This document shows, in pieces, positions 12,006-25,142 of a stretch of DNA of 64,000 nt. Positions within the stretch are counted from its first letter, which is position 1. The number at the start of each line of letters is the position of its first letter. A program made the translations under genes and the position numbers. The stretch is from Enoplolaimus lenunculus. Its lineage: Eukaryota; Nematoda; Enoplea; Enoplida; Thoracostomopsidae. The notes beneath the pieces are model-generated. The model saw nothing but the letters and a program-made list of their open reading frames with translations, ran no database searches and was not told the origin of the DNA. The DNA is taken from NCBI GenBank assembly GCA_030248215.1, contig JASANG010001649.1:62001-126000 (forward strand), read 5' to 3'.

Positions 12006-14443
12006 CGTGCGATAGGAAATGGTCTCAATTACTAATTGCAGTTTAGGTACAATTAGTTTGCTGGGGCAAGTGTTTGGTCCATAAATTTTGGTGATTAATA
12101 CCCGTTTAAATGACAAGTTGAATTATTTTAAATATATTTAATAAGTAATAATTTTCTATATATAATACATAAATTTTGGAATTTTTGCGCGGGGTGGTCT
12201 GTATGTTTTCGTAACTCAAGTGTGACTTTTTCAGCTGTATACAAAACATTTTCGGGAGATTCCGGAAAATATTCACAGCTACAGTTAGTTCAAACATTGA
12301 GGGCGTGGTGGCAAATGTTATGAAACGTAAAAATTCTAAGGTAGAAACCGACAGGGAAAATTGTAAGGTAAAGAGCTTAGCATTTTATAGCAAAAAATTT
12401 CTGAGGGAAAAATTAGGGATCTTATGTTTTTACAAAACATTTTTCTGAGGGGAAAAATTGTCCCGGTAAAGGGCCTTACCATTTTACCACAAAAATATTT
12501 GATGGGGGGCGCATACCCCCCGCCCCGTCTGAATACGCTAATGTCAATTACATCTTCGATTTTTTCAATTACATGCGAAATTGAGCTTATCAATTATATC
12601 TTCGGCTTTCTCAATTACAAATAAAGTTGAGTTTATCTATTAGCTCTAACACTCAGACTTACAGACTGCGAGTGAAACCGGCCAGCAGTATCGCTTCATT
12701 TGGGCAAAAAGTCACGGAGAGATTGAACTCGAAACAATAATAAGCCGACAGCATCCAGACTCAAAACGTGTAGTAATTCAATAAAACACTAGTTCACGTG
12801 TGCAAAGAGATATGGAGTTTTGAGTAAATTGGATTTTAAGCCTATTCTAACCGCCTATAATCTTCGCAACACTCCTTTGCACAGTCGTGTGAACCAGGGT
12901 GAATGCTTGGATGCCCCATCCATACAAAATTTAAACAGTTTTGGATAACGACGAAAATTTTTTAGGCATCATTGGAACAACTTTTGGCAGAAACGGTTTT
13001 TAAGATAAAACAAACATTTTGGTATATTTTTGTGCAATAGTTATTTTTTGGCGACTAACATTTAGGCTCGGTCTGGACAAGAATGACGTTGGCCGGTATA
13101 TTCTGTTAGGCGTTTGCAATAAAACAGCAAAGGTAACAAAGCTTTAGATGCAATTTTTAAGCATTAGATTAAATTTATCCCGAAATTTTGATATATACAA
13201 TTCGCTCAATTTTAATGCAAGGAAATTTAATTTTGGTCACAATTTTACGTTGGTTGCTATTCAAAAGTTGTCTTTTATGACTTTTTCGGCTTCAATTTTT
13301 GATTTCTTTGAGCGCAAAATCGTAATAGGCAAAAGTTCAGTTCAGTGAAAACGAACCAATGAGTTTCTGACGGGCTATCAGCAGAGCCGCGTTTAGCATA
13401 GCGCCCATAGAACGTCTTGGTTGAGGAAGCGGCCTTAAAAAGGTTGGCACTGAAAGACATAATCAACTTTAAAAGATCTAATGAATGCAATATATACTTT
13501 TTTGATGATTTTTTATACTAAAACAAGGCTTAAACTATTCGTTTATTTCGTTCGTGAATTTTTCAAATATATGGTATTATTAGCACAAAATCAACCGCCT
13601 AACTGGAGCTAAGCAGACTTAACCTTTTGCATTGGAAATGCAATACTAAAATTGCTTCTGGCTTCTCGGTCGCTTCGATCGCGTGATATCATACACCATT
13701 CTTATGGTATTTATTTATGAAATCCAGCCCCCGGGCTTAGACACACTTCAAATCAAACGGAAGTTAGGCACCAGTGTTCCCACGGCAGTATTTCTGGCTT
13801 CTCGTTTGCTTTGCTTTCCTTCAACTGGTACCTAAATGGCAAACAATTCGACCTGATTCTCAATGAGCTCTTGAAATTTGAAAACATGCTATTTTGAAGT
13901 TAACCTGAAAAATTATAGCTTAGTTAATTCGTTCAGCCATTTAGTTTCACTTAAAAATTATTATTCGAGCTTAAGTTTTAGAGCAGCAGTACTTCACTTC
14001 CTGCAAATAAAATATTAAACATACATCCCAAAACTGGTTAAACAGTTTGCGAAAATTATACTAATACAACGATGTTGTCTGCAAAAGTTCTGCCACAACA
14101 TGAGCATAGCACAGCGTGGAGTATTTGAAAGGAGTGTGATTTTTGTTTGCTAAAGTTTACCAAGTGTAATTTGAATTAAAGTGCTATATTTGGTGCGCTT
14201 AAATGAGGTACAATATTATTATTTATCACAAATATTTAGTTTGAAATTTAATTAATAACAATGCCGAATTCAAGGAATGCACTCCAATGAAAAAACATTT
14301 AAAAAGATCCTAATTAAAGTTTCGTGTGAATGTTTATTGCTAAATTACGTTTGGCTTTTCGCTCGCTTTACTTGTAATTTTTTTACCATATGTATCAACG
14401 CAACCGCAGCGCCCCGTTGCAAATTTCTTGATATGTCACGTGA

Positions 14444-14516
14444 ATAAAAATAATAATAATAATAATAATAATAATAATTATAATAATAATAGCAATAATA
14501 ATAGCAATAATAATAC
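14444..14516. repeat. AAT microsatellite
   Basis: Run of aataataataat with a few 'agc' interruptions, in intergenic DNA. Confidence 0.9.
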
Positions 14517-14924
14517 GGTTGCATGTTGTTAATTAGGCATAGCCAGTACCTGGTGCGACTAAAAGATCACTATCAACAAGGTTATGGCAAATATTATTTC
14601 GAAACTCAGGTTTAGCACATAAGTGAAAACATTGTAAAGTTCAATGTTATTAACCTCGCAAAAAACAGAAAAATAACTTTAGCAAAAATAATATTTTTAT
14701 CAAATTCTCCTACTATTCGCTCTAAAATTGTTTGTTATGAATTAGCATAAGAATAGTTGTGACCCGACTCGATACGTCGCCTAGCTGAATCTTCAACAAT
14801 CTCAATAATATTTGAAAGTTGAATCCTAAAAAAGTTTAAAGTACAGCCGTATTTTTGCTTATATTTGTGTATTTGACTCATGGAGGCGGAACATTTCTCT
14901 GCAGGAGTACTATAGAGTAGGCTT

Positions 14925-15060
14925 AAGCTTTATACGCTGTTTTTTGCTTAGACTTAGGCTTAAGGTTTCAGCTTTTTTATAAGCCCATTCTTACGTGTAA
15001 ACTTATGCTTAAGAATTTGCTTTATACTACAGTTACAGCTCTGTTCTGTGCATTGGCTCA
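14925..15060 (-). mobile_element. TTAGGC-core dispersed element
   Basis: Reverse orientation: cttagacttaggcttaagg core and the end ctctgttctgtgcattggc. Left end worn. Confidence 0.55.
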
Positions 15061-16035
15061 AACTTTCAGCAAAAATACTGACAAATTTATATTAAGCAAA
15101 ATTTTCGCAGCAAAATTTCCATGGTTTCTACTTTACGTTACAATGGCTACTTGAGAGGCGTATCGAAGCAAAAATGTTTGTTCATTAATTGAAATCATCA
15201 AACTACTAACGACAGTTGCCAAAGCAGTGTGTTGGCACGAGAACAATTTATTACAGCCGGCAAGCCCCCATGCACTACCCTGATACCAAACAGCATGTAA
15301 AGAGTTAGTCCCGCAAAATTATTATCTGTTAAATTTAAACAGCGCAGTTCCTAGCTCGGCTTAAAGTACAATGTGTAGTTGAAGAAAACTCAACTGAAGG
15401 GCACTTAAAGTTTGCGAAACCAAAAAAATTGAAAATAGATGTTATCTACTGGTATAGCAATATTCCACTAAAGCTAGTGTTCCACACCCTACACCACATT
15501 TAAAAGTAGGCAATAAACGTTGCATAAGGACCGGACTACTATCTCTTATTGGAGACAATTTCTTGTTAATTAAAAATTTAAGGTCAGCCACGGCAGCTGC
15601 TTGCTAATTTTTGCGGTCAGAATATTCATAAACGAGAAAAACACAGACAAGACAAATAGAATAATTGAATGCTCCTACTTTCCGAATTACAGTTGCAATT
15701 TAGCTTCTCTTTCAATTCGCTCGCGAGGTATTTTTTGACCTAAAATTCATTGTCCAGACACATATGAGCCTTTCGTGGTTTTAAATAGGTTGCTGCGCCC
15801 CGGTACCGATAAGCTGAAGCTTTTGAATAGAAATATCTCTCTGATTGTCAACTTCACTTACTGATCAGGACCGTACCTTCAAAGTTTTGTAGAGGATGAA
15901 CAACGTTTGAATCTGGTCCGTAGCCTGCAAAACATGCATGGGGGGCTAAATAAAACGTAGTAACCCTCCCGACTAAATGGCTAAAAGAAACGCCTATTGG
16001 TGAAATTTAAAACCGTACTCTCGTTAATCTATGGC

Positions 16036-16256
16036 TGCGCATGGCCAATGTATTAAAGCACATGGGCGAAACAGTATTATAAGCTTATTTCTAAGCCTAA
16101 ACCTAAGCCTAAACCTAAGCCTAAGCGTAAGAATGATTTTATTCCGAAGCCTAAGCCTTAGCCTAAGCCTAAGCCATGCAAAAAGTAATCGAAAGCTTAA
16201 GCTTATTCTATTCTAGTCCCACAGAAAGACGTTGCGCTCCTGATCTTTACATGGGT
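16036..16256 (+). mobile_element. TTAGGC-core dispersed element
   Basis: Double head (ggccaatgtattaaagcaca), about a dozen taagcc hexamers, and the full tail gatctttacatggg. The two overlapping plus ORFs here are repeat translations, not genes. Confidence 0.65.
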
Positions 16257-16759
16257 CGCTGTGCTGATAAATTTTGCGTTGAAAATAACCTTCAATACCT
16301 GCTGACATCACACTTTGTTCGCTTTAGCATGAGGTGTTACGCGGTTTCTTGTCAATCGATTCTTATAATTCATACATTATTAAACCACTAATATTATTCA
16401 AGGTGAGCTGAATGTGACTGTTGTTAACACATTAGTTCAGGAGTAAGTACCAATAACAGTATTACTGTCTACTGTTCATTAGAATACGCAACATTAATGT
16501 TTACAAAAAGCCATCAATTGGTGAACACTATTCAGACCAAGATACAACTTTGTGTGAAAAATGATTGCGTTTGTGGTCGACGCACCGCTGCTTTCGGTGA
16601 AATGGGTTTTTCAATTAATTTCAGCTTAAATTTAGTGCTACTTTTGTGTAAACCGATTTATATACGGTAGCTCACGAAAAAATTTGGTGTACGCCAATCA
16701 TGAATAGAGATTGAACAACAACGGAACGCAACGAACGCTGGGCACATAAGTGTACACGC

Positions 16760-16975
16760 ATTAGCGGATCCAGAGGTGGGGCGAATGGGCGTGCATGCCG
16801 CGTCAGAAAATATTTGGTGATAAAACGGTAAAGTCGCTACGTTATAATTTTCCCACTCAGAAATTTTTTATGATAACAAATAATGTCCCTACCTTATATT
16901 TTTACCTCTCAGAAAATTGTTCTGTGGAACCAAGATCGCCCCGCCCCGTCAGAAATTTCTGAATTCGCCGCTGTG
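16760..16975. repeat. Dispersed repeat 'ggtgataaaa.ggtaaagtccct'
   Basis: Shares the order 'aaaatatttggtgataaaacggtaaag', 'attttcccactcagaaatttt' and 'cgccccgtcagaaattt' with diverged copies at 12330-12545, 23505-23690 and 25945-26065. No ORF and no clear ends, so SINE- or MITE-type cannot be decided. Confidence 0.5.
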
Positions 16976-18089
16976 TACAAGGGAGAGACATTTTTGTTTT
17001 AAAACTTTATAACTCTAATGCACGTTTTAGCAATTTTTTTGTATTTTAATATTCACCGATGATGCCGAAGGTGAAAAATTTTGAACAAATCCAGTAATCG
17101 TGAAATAATTTTCACCAGTTTGGAAACAAGACACATTCTGGTCATTTCCAATGAACCACTTGCGACGCAAATTTTTCAGCACGGTTGTACTTGTAAGGGA
17201 ATACCTGTATCCCACATTTTCCTCGCGATCTACTAAACGCGTTGAAACATATGTAGACATGGTAAATTTTGAACTGGCAATTAAAGCAAAAATAAATTTT
17301 GAACTTGAAACTGAAGCAAATGTAACGGTGTGTTACGTGAACGACATATCTCTATCAACTTGAAATTTACATTTCATTGTCAAAAGTTTGTCCTAAACGC
17401 AAACTATAAGCACATGCACCATTATCAGGCCCATAGCCAGCTGACCTTGTTAAGCGGACTAAAAATATTTTACGAGGTGCATACAAGGGATGTTGTTAAG
17501 TTACAAGCAAGGTTAAAAATTTCCTGGGTGGGAGGCAAAATTTTTCCTGGGGAATTGAGCCACAAGACCTGCCTTCGCTAAGGCGCGACCATTATACAGT
17601 AAAACACGTCAGCAAAATGTCTACGTACAAGAGTCAAACTAGAATCGTAGCCAGAGTTAGAACTGATCAGGGTGATACTCGTTATGATTTTAGAATCCCT
17701 CGGGATATAATTGTAATGTACGTAAAAATCGCCTTTCTTTCGCCTCTCGAAATTTCCTTGAGGCTTATATTCCTCTTGCCTCTTGAGTCTGCCCTGAGCC
17801 AAACCTAAAATCATTTCATATGCCGTGACGGTTATCATTGACTAGACACAGAGTATGTGTACACGCATCAAAAACACGGACATTTAATGTAAAGTGTAAA
17901 AGCATTTTATGAGGCAGTTCTTTTATAGAAACGAAAAAATATGTTCTTTTTTAGTTTTTTTGACGAAAAGTTGGACAGAAACACGGTTTTCTGCGTAAAC
18001 AGCCTTCCTTTTGCATGTTTACTATTGCGAGGTAGGAAACTCTGAAAATTTAGCTGGAGCTCAAAGATGGGTATGACAGAAGGTGTCGT

Positions 18090-18236
18090 GCAATGTATAG
18101 AACAGGGCCGTAACAGTAGTATAAGCGTATTCCAAAGCATAAGCCTAAGCCTAAGTAAAAAACTAGTCTAAAAGCTTTAGATTACTCTATTGCGTTCCTG
18201 CAGAACAACGATCCGCCCCTGATCTTTAAACTGGCC
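18090..18236 (+). mobile_element. TTAGGC-core dispersed element
   Basis: Head caatgtatagaacagggccg is nearly the family consensus. Short core with three taagcc hexamers. Tail cgcccctgatctttaaactg. Confidence 0.65.
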
Positions 18237-18419
18237 AGGGCGATAAACCATTAAACAAAATACCTATGCTATTTTTTAACCAAAAGCATAAGAGAATTAT
18301 GTGTTTTTCACAAAAATTAGCTTGCTCATTTGACATTTTACGCTGGTTGCAGAAAATCTCACAATTGCTTTATATTCCGCTCAATCTGAGAATATCTAAC
18401 ATAGAGCTAAATCCGCTTA

Positions 18420-18707
18420 CAAATTAAACGTTTTTTGTCTTGTATCAAAAGTTTGTCCACTAATGCAAGGTTATACTTAGGAATGTACTTTCAAAACCTA
18501 AATGTGCTTTAAAGTTTCGAACTCACTTTATTGGCCCTGGAGTCATTTATGCATTACAATCAGGACAAATTAAAAGTTATGAATGTAGTTAGGGTCAAGG
18601 GACTCTATCCGCTAACAAATTCTTATAAGGGATATGGACTCCTATTGATTGGGACTCAAAATGTGGACTTCCTTCTTATTACACCCTTTTTATTCGAGTC
18701 GCTGCAG
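18420..18707 (+). mobile_element. Partial TA-family element
   Basis: Matches the right ~290 bp of the 27951 element: aatgcaaggttatacttagg, the 'cctggagtcatttatgc' box, repeated 'ggactc' words, and an inverted-repeat end reading ..TTATTCGAGTCGCTGCAG. The left end is missing. Confidence 0.6.
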
Positions 18708-20757
18708 AATGTGTCGAACAGTTATCTGACAAATTTGTTATTTCCAAAAACGTACTTAAATTTAAATAAATTCTAAATTAACAGCCCACAGTTGATATGC
18801 TACAGGTTACGTATCGACTTGGCGATATTAACCTTAGTCTAAATGAAACTGTAGGCTTATGGTGCCTGCTTAATAGAATTAAAACTATGACTGTTTATAA
18901 CACATGCACGATGTTGACGTTTATTTACTTTTGCGCAAAATGTTAAGTATTTAGTCAAGTTAGTAGGTAAGTACTTGAAGCATTCACACCTGTAACCGTG
19001 CTTGACAGTGGCTGAGTTTCTGAAATCTTGGTCAAGTAATTAAAGTATAACCGTTGTATCAATAAGATTTCGAACACTGAGCCTCAGTCAAGCACGATTG
19101 CAGTTGTGACAAAATAATGATGTTCAATACACTGTAGTGCATCGGACACGAACAAGGGCATGTTTAAATTACAGGGTATACTTATTTTGAGTCCTAATCG
19201 AAAGAAATCTATATAGGCAATGAAACCATAAACACGTTAAAGCTTTGTTGTGGAACCACTATAGAAATCAATTTGACAAAAACTGTGGTTTATTTAAGTT
19301 GGAACAGCATTGTCCTTCCGTGGGTGACTTAATCTTTCAAAACCGTAGCGGATTACTGAAACTTTAAAGCTCTATTCACAAGTACAAGCTTTTGCAGCAG
19401 TCGCACGTGGAACGCTGTTGCCAGTCGATTGAATTTATTGCACTTGCATTTTGATAGGCCAATCTGGAACCATGTTAGCCGCTTAATTCAGACTTTCAAT
19501 TTATTCAAGTAACATGAATCGCAGATCGGCGACGGTAACAATACTAGGTTTGTACGATTTGAAAGCGCTTTTAGTCAAAAAAACTTATAGTAAAAGCTTT
19601 GTCACAGCGAATGTTTTTTGCAATTGAAATTTGCACCTACTAGTAGTTCATTCGAAAAATTAGAAGCAGTTCACATGTCTGAATAGTAATGCAAGTCGAA
19701 TTAATTACTGATCATTATCTGGACTCATAACTTATAGGGTATGTTTGACAGTTATTGCAGTCGTCTGCAAATTATAATTATTCAAATAATTACACGTCAA
19801 CAATCAGAATGAAAATTATATTTGTTTGCAAAAACTTGCAGCTGCAAATTACGAGCGCAAGTTATAGCTGAAAATTAGCTGCGTTCAAAACAAACCATTT
19901 AGTTGCGGTTATAACTACATGCAGGGGTTTTACGACTCTTCTGTATTTTATACTATATTCAACAAAATTATGTTTTATTGTCACACGACAAGTTTAATGC
20001 AAAAAAAACCAACAGTCCCCTGGAAGCATTTTGGACCCCCGAAAATTTGTCACCTTGCTTGTAAGTCATTGAAAATCAGTATACTTTTCCGGATTTTTAA
20101 GTTCCCCTAGCAAATTAAGTTGAATACGGGCATGACACCAAGGCATTGAGGCCCGTGTAAGGTCGACCGGCTCAACTGAAATTCAGCCACCTATAAAGCA
20201 TGCTCTTGGATCAATCTGAAACGCAAGCTACAAAACTCAACCTAATTATTATTGTAATCTGAAACCAAGCGTTCCCGGAAAAAACACACTGAGACATCTC
20301 GTCTTTCTAACTGCCTTACGGCAATATTTGCCGTGTAGTGAAAAGTAGTACCAAGTTTCCTTTAAGATATCTGATAGCCAAATAGCCAAATAAACTTGAT
20401 GTAGACATGTTGCCGCAAGATGCAAGCAGGATACAACAACGAGTTCTACCCACGATCTTGGGTTCTTCATATAATAACACTCCGGTAGAAATTTGATTTC
20501 CGGTTCCGGCCGACCAACAATATCTGCAGTGAAAAGTTTCGTGTTCTTTACAAAATTTACTTTTATGAATTTGTTTATAATTTTGAGGCAGTCTTCAAAA
20601 CTTTAAGCCGAGTTTTCTCAAAAATAATCTTAAAACCAGATTCCGACAACACGTTTGAAGATTATTCTGTAAGATTCAATTAAATGTAACTATTTTCAGC
20701 TCCAACATAAATTATTTACCTCCACCTTGGGCTCAGGCATGATGTCTCCGGTTGCAC

Positions 20758-21404
20758 AAAAGCTGCACGCTACCCACGGATACCCGCGGGTACCCGAGGT
20801 AACGCGGGTACGGGTAAGAAAGTTTTGACACAGGTATACCCCGCGGATACACAATTTCAAAGCGCGGGTAAACAATTTCAAAGCGTGGGTAAAAAATTGT
20901 GACTCTGAACCCGACTATAATTTTCATAAAACAACAAACAGTGGTTTAAAGTATGTAGCTAGTATCACTCACAAATAATGCAAATTGCACATGGGAATAC
21001 TTTTCACATACATTACAACAGAAGAAATTTTGGAGTACAGCTTATCATATTACATTTGGAGACATTCGCTGTTCCTATAGAGGTTATATTTTTCTTTGGC
21101 TTGGAACAAAATGTTCACAAGTTTTCTGAATGAAATCTTAAGACGAGTGGCGACAAAACCATAAAGAATTGGGTGATTATACGATCTTAACTACAATGCT
21201 TTCGTACAGACAAAAACGTTTTAATTCACCGATCGTGATCACCATTCGGCAAACAATTGTATTGAACACAGAAGAAAAATAAGGTCGGGTTAAGGCGGGT
21301 AAAGAGTAAAGGAATTTTACACGGGTACACCCGCGGGTAAAAAATATAATTTCTGCGGGTAAAGCGCAGCTCGGGTAAAAACCCTTTGCCTACTTGCAGC
21401 TCTG
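20758..21404 (+). mobile_element. hAT-like non-autonomous element
   Basis: Shares the subterminal 'gcgggta' words with the element at 29589. Ends AAAAGCTGCA and the inverse of CAGAGCTGCA, flanked by GGTTGCAC (20750-20757) and GTTTGCAC (21405-21412), an 8-bp duplication with one mismatch. The short minus-strand ORFs inside (20.7-20.9 kb) are made from its 'ggtaYccgcg' repeats and are not genes. Confidence 0.7.
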
Positions 21405-22607
21405 GTTTGCACCCTGCTAGGTGCCGTAAGTAACAAGTATCAGGAATACGTAATCAGAATGTGTGTCCAAACGTTGAAGGTTAACATTTATTGATTGCAC
21501 AAATGAATTTTTCATATATTTCTTTTTTAGACTATAACTTAACAGTGTATCGTTAATTTCACCTAAAAAATTAACAATAATACTCAAGAGTGTTTGGAAT
21601 TCAAAGCTTATAATCTTAAGCCCTTTGTCTTGCCTCAAAATGACACCTCCTGGGTGAGTTTTAGTATAATTCAACGTTAACGAGTTTTAAGCATTTAATT
21701 TATTAGCTTTCAACAGCAGTTAAATACCGCATCAAGCGCGACGACCCATAGCAGTTACTCTCAAAAGACTATCGCTCTCATTATAAGTTATATTAAGTAG
21801 GTTTTCAAGCTTGGTAACAGGGATAAATTTAGCTACCTTGCGAAGCGGACCAAAATGTAAGCTTTTAGTTGGAAGGCGTGCAGGGTTATACAAGATGTAT
21901 CACCAACCGATTTTGGTTGATGCTCACCATTTAAAAATACTAGCCCTGGTCACGACATTGAACAAGGGACGGGACGAACTCTCAGACGTATTCAAAAACG
22001 TATAAACGAGTCAATAACATGCTGTCGTTGTTAAGATTTATTATTGGGTAGCAATTTTCAAAACCAGCCAAATTATAGTCAATTAGTCCAATGTTACTTT
22101 TAGGGTCGTATGTGTAGGTTACATACATTGCAAAACCTAACCGTTGCAAAAAGTGAGAACGTAATCCTAAGATTAAGCCTAGAGCTACAAATATACTCTA
22201 AAGTATAAACCTGTTCTTTTACAGACTCTGTGTGATTTAATCTAACTTTACATTTTTTCTATTTTGCAGAATTTGCCATAGCGGCATAGATTAATAAGCA
22301 GAGGCGATGGTCGTTAGCGCTTGCCTTTGTGGCGAAATTCCCTTGTGAATTGTTTTAATTTCATAGACAAACTTTTGTTACAAAAAAACTATTTGTGAAC
22401 ATATAAACGTAATGGCTTCATACCTGCTAGTCTCGTCAACGCAGTGACCTATGGCTTTATACATAAAGTTCTATCGAAAAATAGCACCACGCTATCTACC
22501 GCGTGAAATTAATCAGATTTCAGGAAATCAACGCGGAAGAATTATATTTAAAAAGCAACAGATGGTGTCCATGCGAAAATACCGGAATCTGCTGGATTTA
22601 TTGGCGG

Positions 22608-22795
22608 GTGAAACATAGGCTCATGTATAGCTAAGTGCTGCAATACTAGTATAAGCATATTCCCAAACCTAACAGCTAGCCTCGGCGTAAGAATGAGACC
22701 ACTTTTAGCATAGGCCTCAGCATAACCAAAAAGTCCAAAGCGTATCTTTACTCAAAAGTAGTCCCGCGGCAAACCGGTCTGCGCTATACATGGGA
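22608..22795 (+). mobile_element. TTAGGC-core dispersed element
   Basis: Head ggctcatgtatagctaagtg, degenerate cctaac/ctcagc core, tail ctgcgctatacatggg. More worn than most copies. Confidence 0.55.
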
Positions 22796-24002
22796 AAAGT
22801 TCAGAACAAGCATGCAGGATACCTATTGGCTTAGCGAACCGGACCACCGCCAAATTATGGGCTAGCTTTGTCCACGTTATAGAAGTATAGCGCTGGTCTG
22901 CAAGCAGATATAACGAAAAAATTGCATAAAAACAACAGATTGATCGAAACGGCAAAGTTAAAATGTACAATTAATGTTTAGATTTGAAACTGGTGTCGAC
23001 TAATAGTTTATCTTTAGAGTAAAATCAACAATTGAATTTTCGTTAAAAATAGTTCAAGCTGTTCAAACTTCAAGTCTGCCGAACATGGTAGCGTGAGCTG
23101 AAAAACGCAGATGTATTCAAACGAGCATAGGACGTCAGGCCCATGGCCGGATGATATATCCCCCGAAATTTATAGAAGGACTCAAAAAAGCACTTTTATA
23201 GGCTTTAGTATAGCCTGCAGAAGTCAAAATATTTTATTGTTTACTGTGCTCACCGATATAAAAAGCTTTTTGACGTGGTTTGGCTTACAGTTCATTGTTT
23301 GATAAATCTCAACAATTATTTAAATTTTCCAAAATTGCACCAAAGTTACTAAACAATTCAGCGACATTCGTAACTTTTATAAAAGCAAAACAATTTCACT
23401 ACCGAAATAACCATCCGAGCCGAAACCAGAAGTCGAATTTCTACAGGAGGCGGAGGTTAGAACCGGGTTGCACCCGGGTTATCGTCACTAGCGAACACTA
23501 GAAGAGGAGGTCTACGCCCCCTCCGCAGATCTTTTTGATAAAATGTTAAGGTCACCTTGCAAATATTCACGCAAGAAAATTTTTGGTGATAAAATGATAA
23601 AATGATAAAGTCCCTATTTTACAATTTTTGCGCTTCACATTAGTCAGCCCGCCTCCGGTCAGAAATTTTTGCATACCCCCTTCGGTTATCGTAGATGATG
23701 CATAAGGTTACATTTTGAAATAGCTATAACCGTATATTCAGCTTACACAAAGCCTAAATTGGGACAAACGCTATCGCTTGACTTCTTATTAATATTATAG
23801 CTTTGTAACTACTACTGTAACCTTTGTAATAAGCGTGTTTGCGAAAATAAAATCTAGTTTTCTTACAACTAAACAAACCTTTTTAGCGATTTTGTTTTGT
23901 TATGCTACACTACAGCGATCGGCAAAAAATAGTAGTCGCTGATCATCAATTTGGCATGTAAATAAAGCTCAACTTTGAGTAAAATCAAAATATTAATTAC
24001 AA

Positions 24003-24062
24003 CAGCAGTAGCAACAACAACAACAACAACAACAATAATAATAATAATAATAATAATTACTA
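24003..24062. repeat. CAA then AAT microsatellite
   Basis: Adjacent runs of caacaacaa and aataataat. It makes a Thr/Ile plus-strand ORF that is not a gene. Confidence 0.9.
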
Positions 24063-24973
24063 CTACAAAACCTCTAAGAATTGTTCACAACGCTAATACT
24101 GAACCTTATTACTCACTAAAAGAGCTTGGCGAATCTGTAATCACAGGTAGCACCGAGAGGGTTACCGTGCCATCTCCTTCTGGCTTTTCAGCTATTACCG
24201 CCTAAACATGATAGGTATGTACGCAGACATAGTAGTTTTATTTGATATCTATTGAAATTTTGTATGATTTCCCAAAATCTTTTGCTTCATGCCCACTTCG
24301 TAACCGCCTCCTGCCTATTAGAAGCCTATATATTATTAAATTTTGCAAGAAACCTTTGTTAAGCGCAAAATATTCTCAATCCGTGCTAAAGCTTGTTTCT
24401 CAAAAACAATATGGCTTCACAGCTAAATAGCAGGTAGGAAACGGTTATATCAATCTTGTAACGTCTAACACATAACATAACGCTTAAGATCAATAGCAGA
24501 TATGGACCATGAATCCTGTAATGAAGAAATGAAGAATTTTTTCGGTTGAAGCTGTTTTGATAACAGCCCACTTTTAACTTTAGCTTGCATAAGAACCATC
24601 TTACATTCCTTAACATTATATCTGTGAACTCTGAAACTAAGGTCACCACAATGTAATTGGAAGTGAAAATGTCCGATGTCGAGAAAAATGAACAGTCCTG
24701 GAGCCACAAAGAAACTGGAGGTGAAGGAAAATGAAGTCGTTGGAGTCGGGTCAAATTTGCTCAATTCTTGCAATATTTAGACTTTGACATGCAGTTGTAC
24801 CAAATTAGCACAATTTTGTTAAACGACACAACTTTTACGGTGGAACAAAATATTTCACAACCGAAATTGGTAGCAGTGTCGTCACAACTTACTAAGGTAC
24901 TCACACCGATGCGTGTGCATGGTTTTGGTATTTGTTGATTAATATTGCACTGTTCGGCTTCTTCCGCTTTCAG

Positions 24974-25142
24974 TCATGGATACCATTAGAAGCAACGTTC
25001 TTACACCTCCCATCCGGAACGACTTTCGCTTAACTGCTATGGGCGCTTATTTGCTAGATTTTGTAATACTCGTTAAACACCCGGCCCGCTTCTACTTAGG
25101 AACTGGCGCGACATCTAACTTTCAACATCAACTGTGGTTACC
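24974..25142 (+). CDS. Possible orphan exon
   Basis: An open stretch with a clear acceptor (CTTCCGCTTTCAG) on the left and donor (CCAG then GTAAGA) on the right. Reading from an ATG two bases in, it encodes about 55 residues starting MDTIRSNVLTPPIRNDFRL. The GC content is higher than the flanks. No domain is recognised and no partner exon was found; the following sequence is a copy of a TIR element. It may be a real exon of a small gene, a decayed exon, or chance. Confidence 0.27.

Noticed and set aside
20696-20927. Minus ORFs with YPR/YPRG repeats
   Set aside because: Translation of the ggtaYccgcg repeats of a hAT-like element.
24386-24773. Two overlapping minus ORFs of 102 and 122 codons
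   Set aside because: Two frames open over the same bases, no splice sites at sensible places, no domain.
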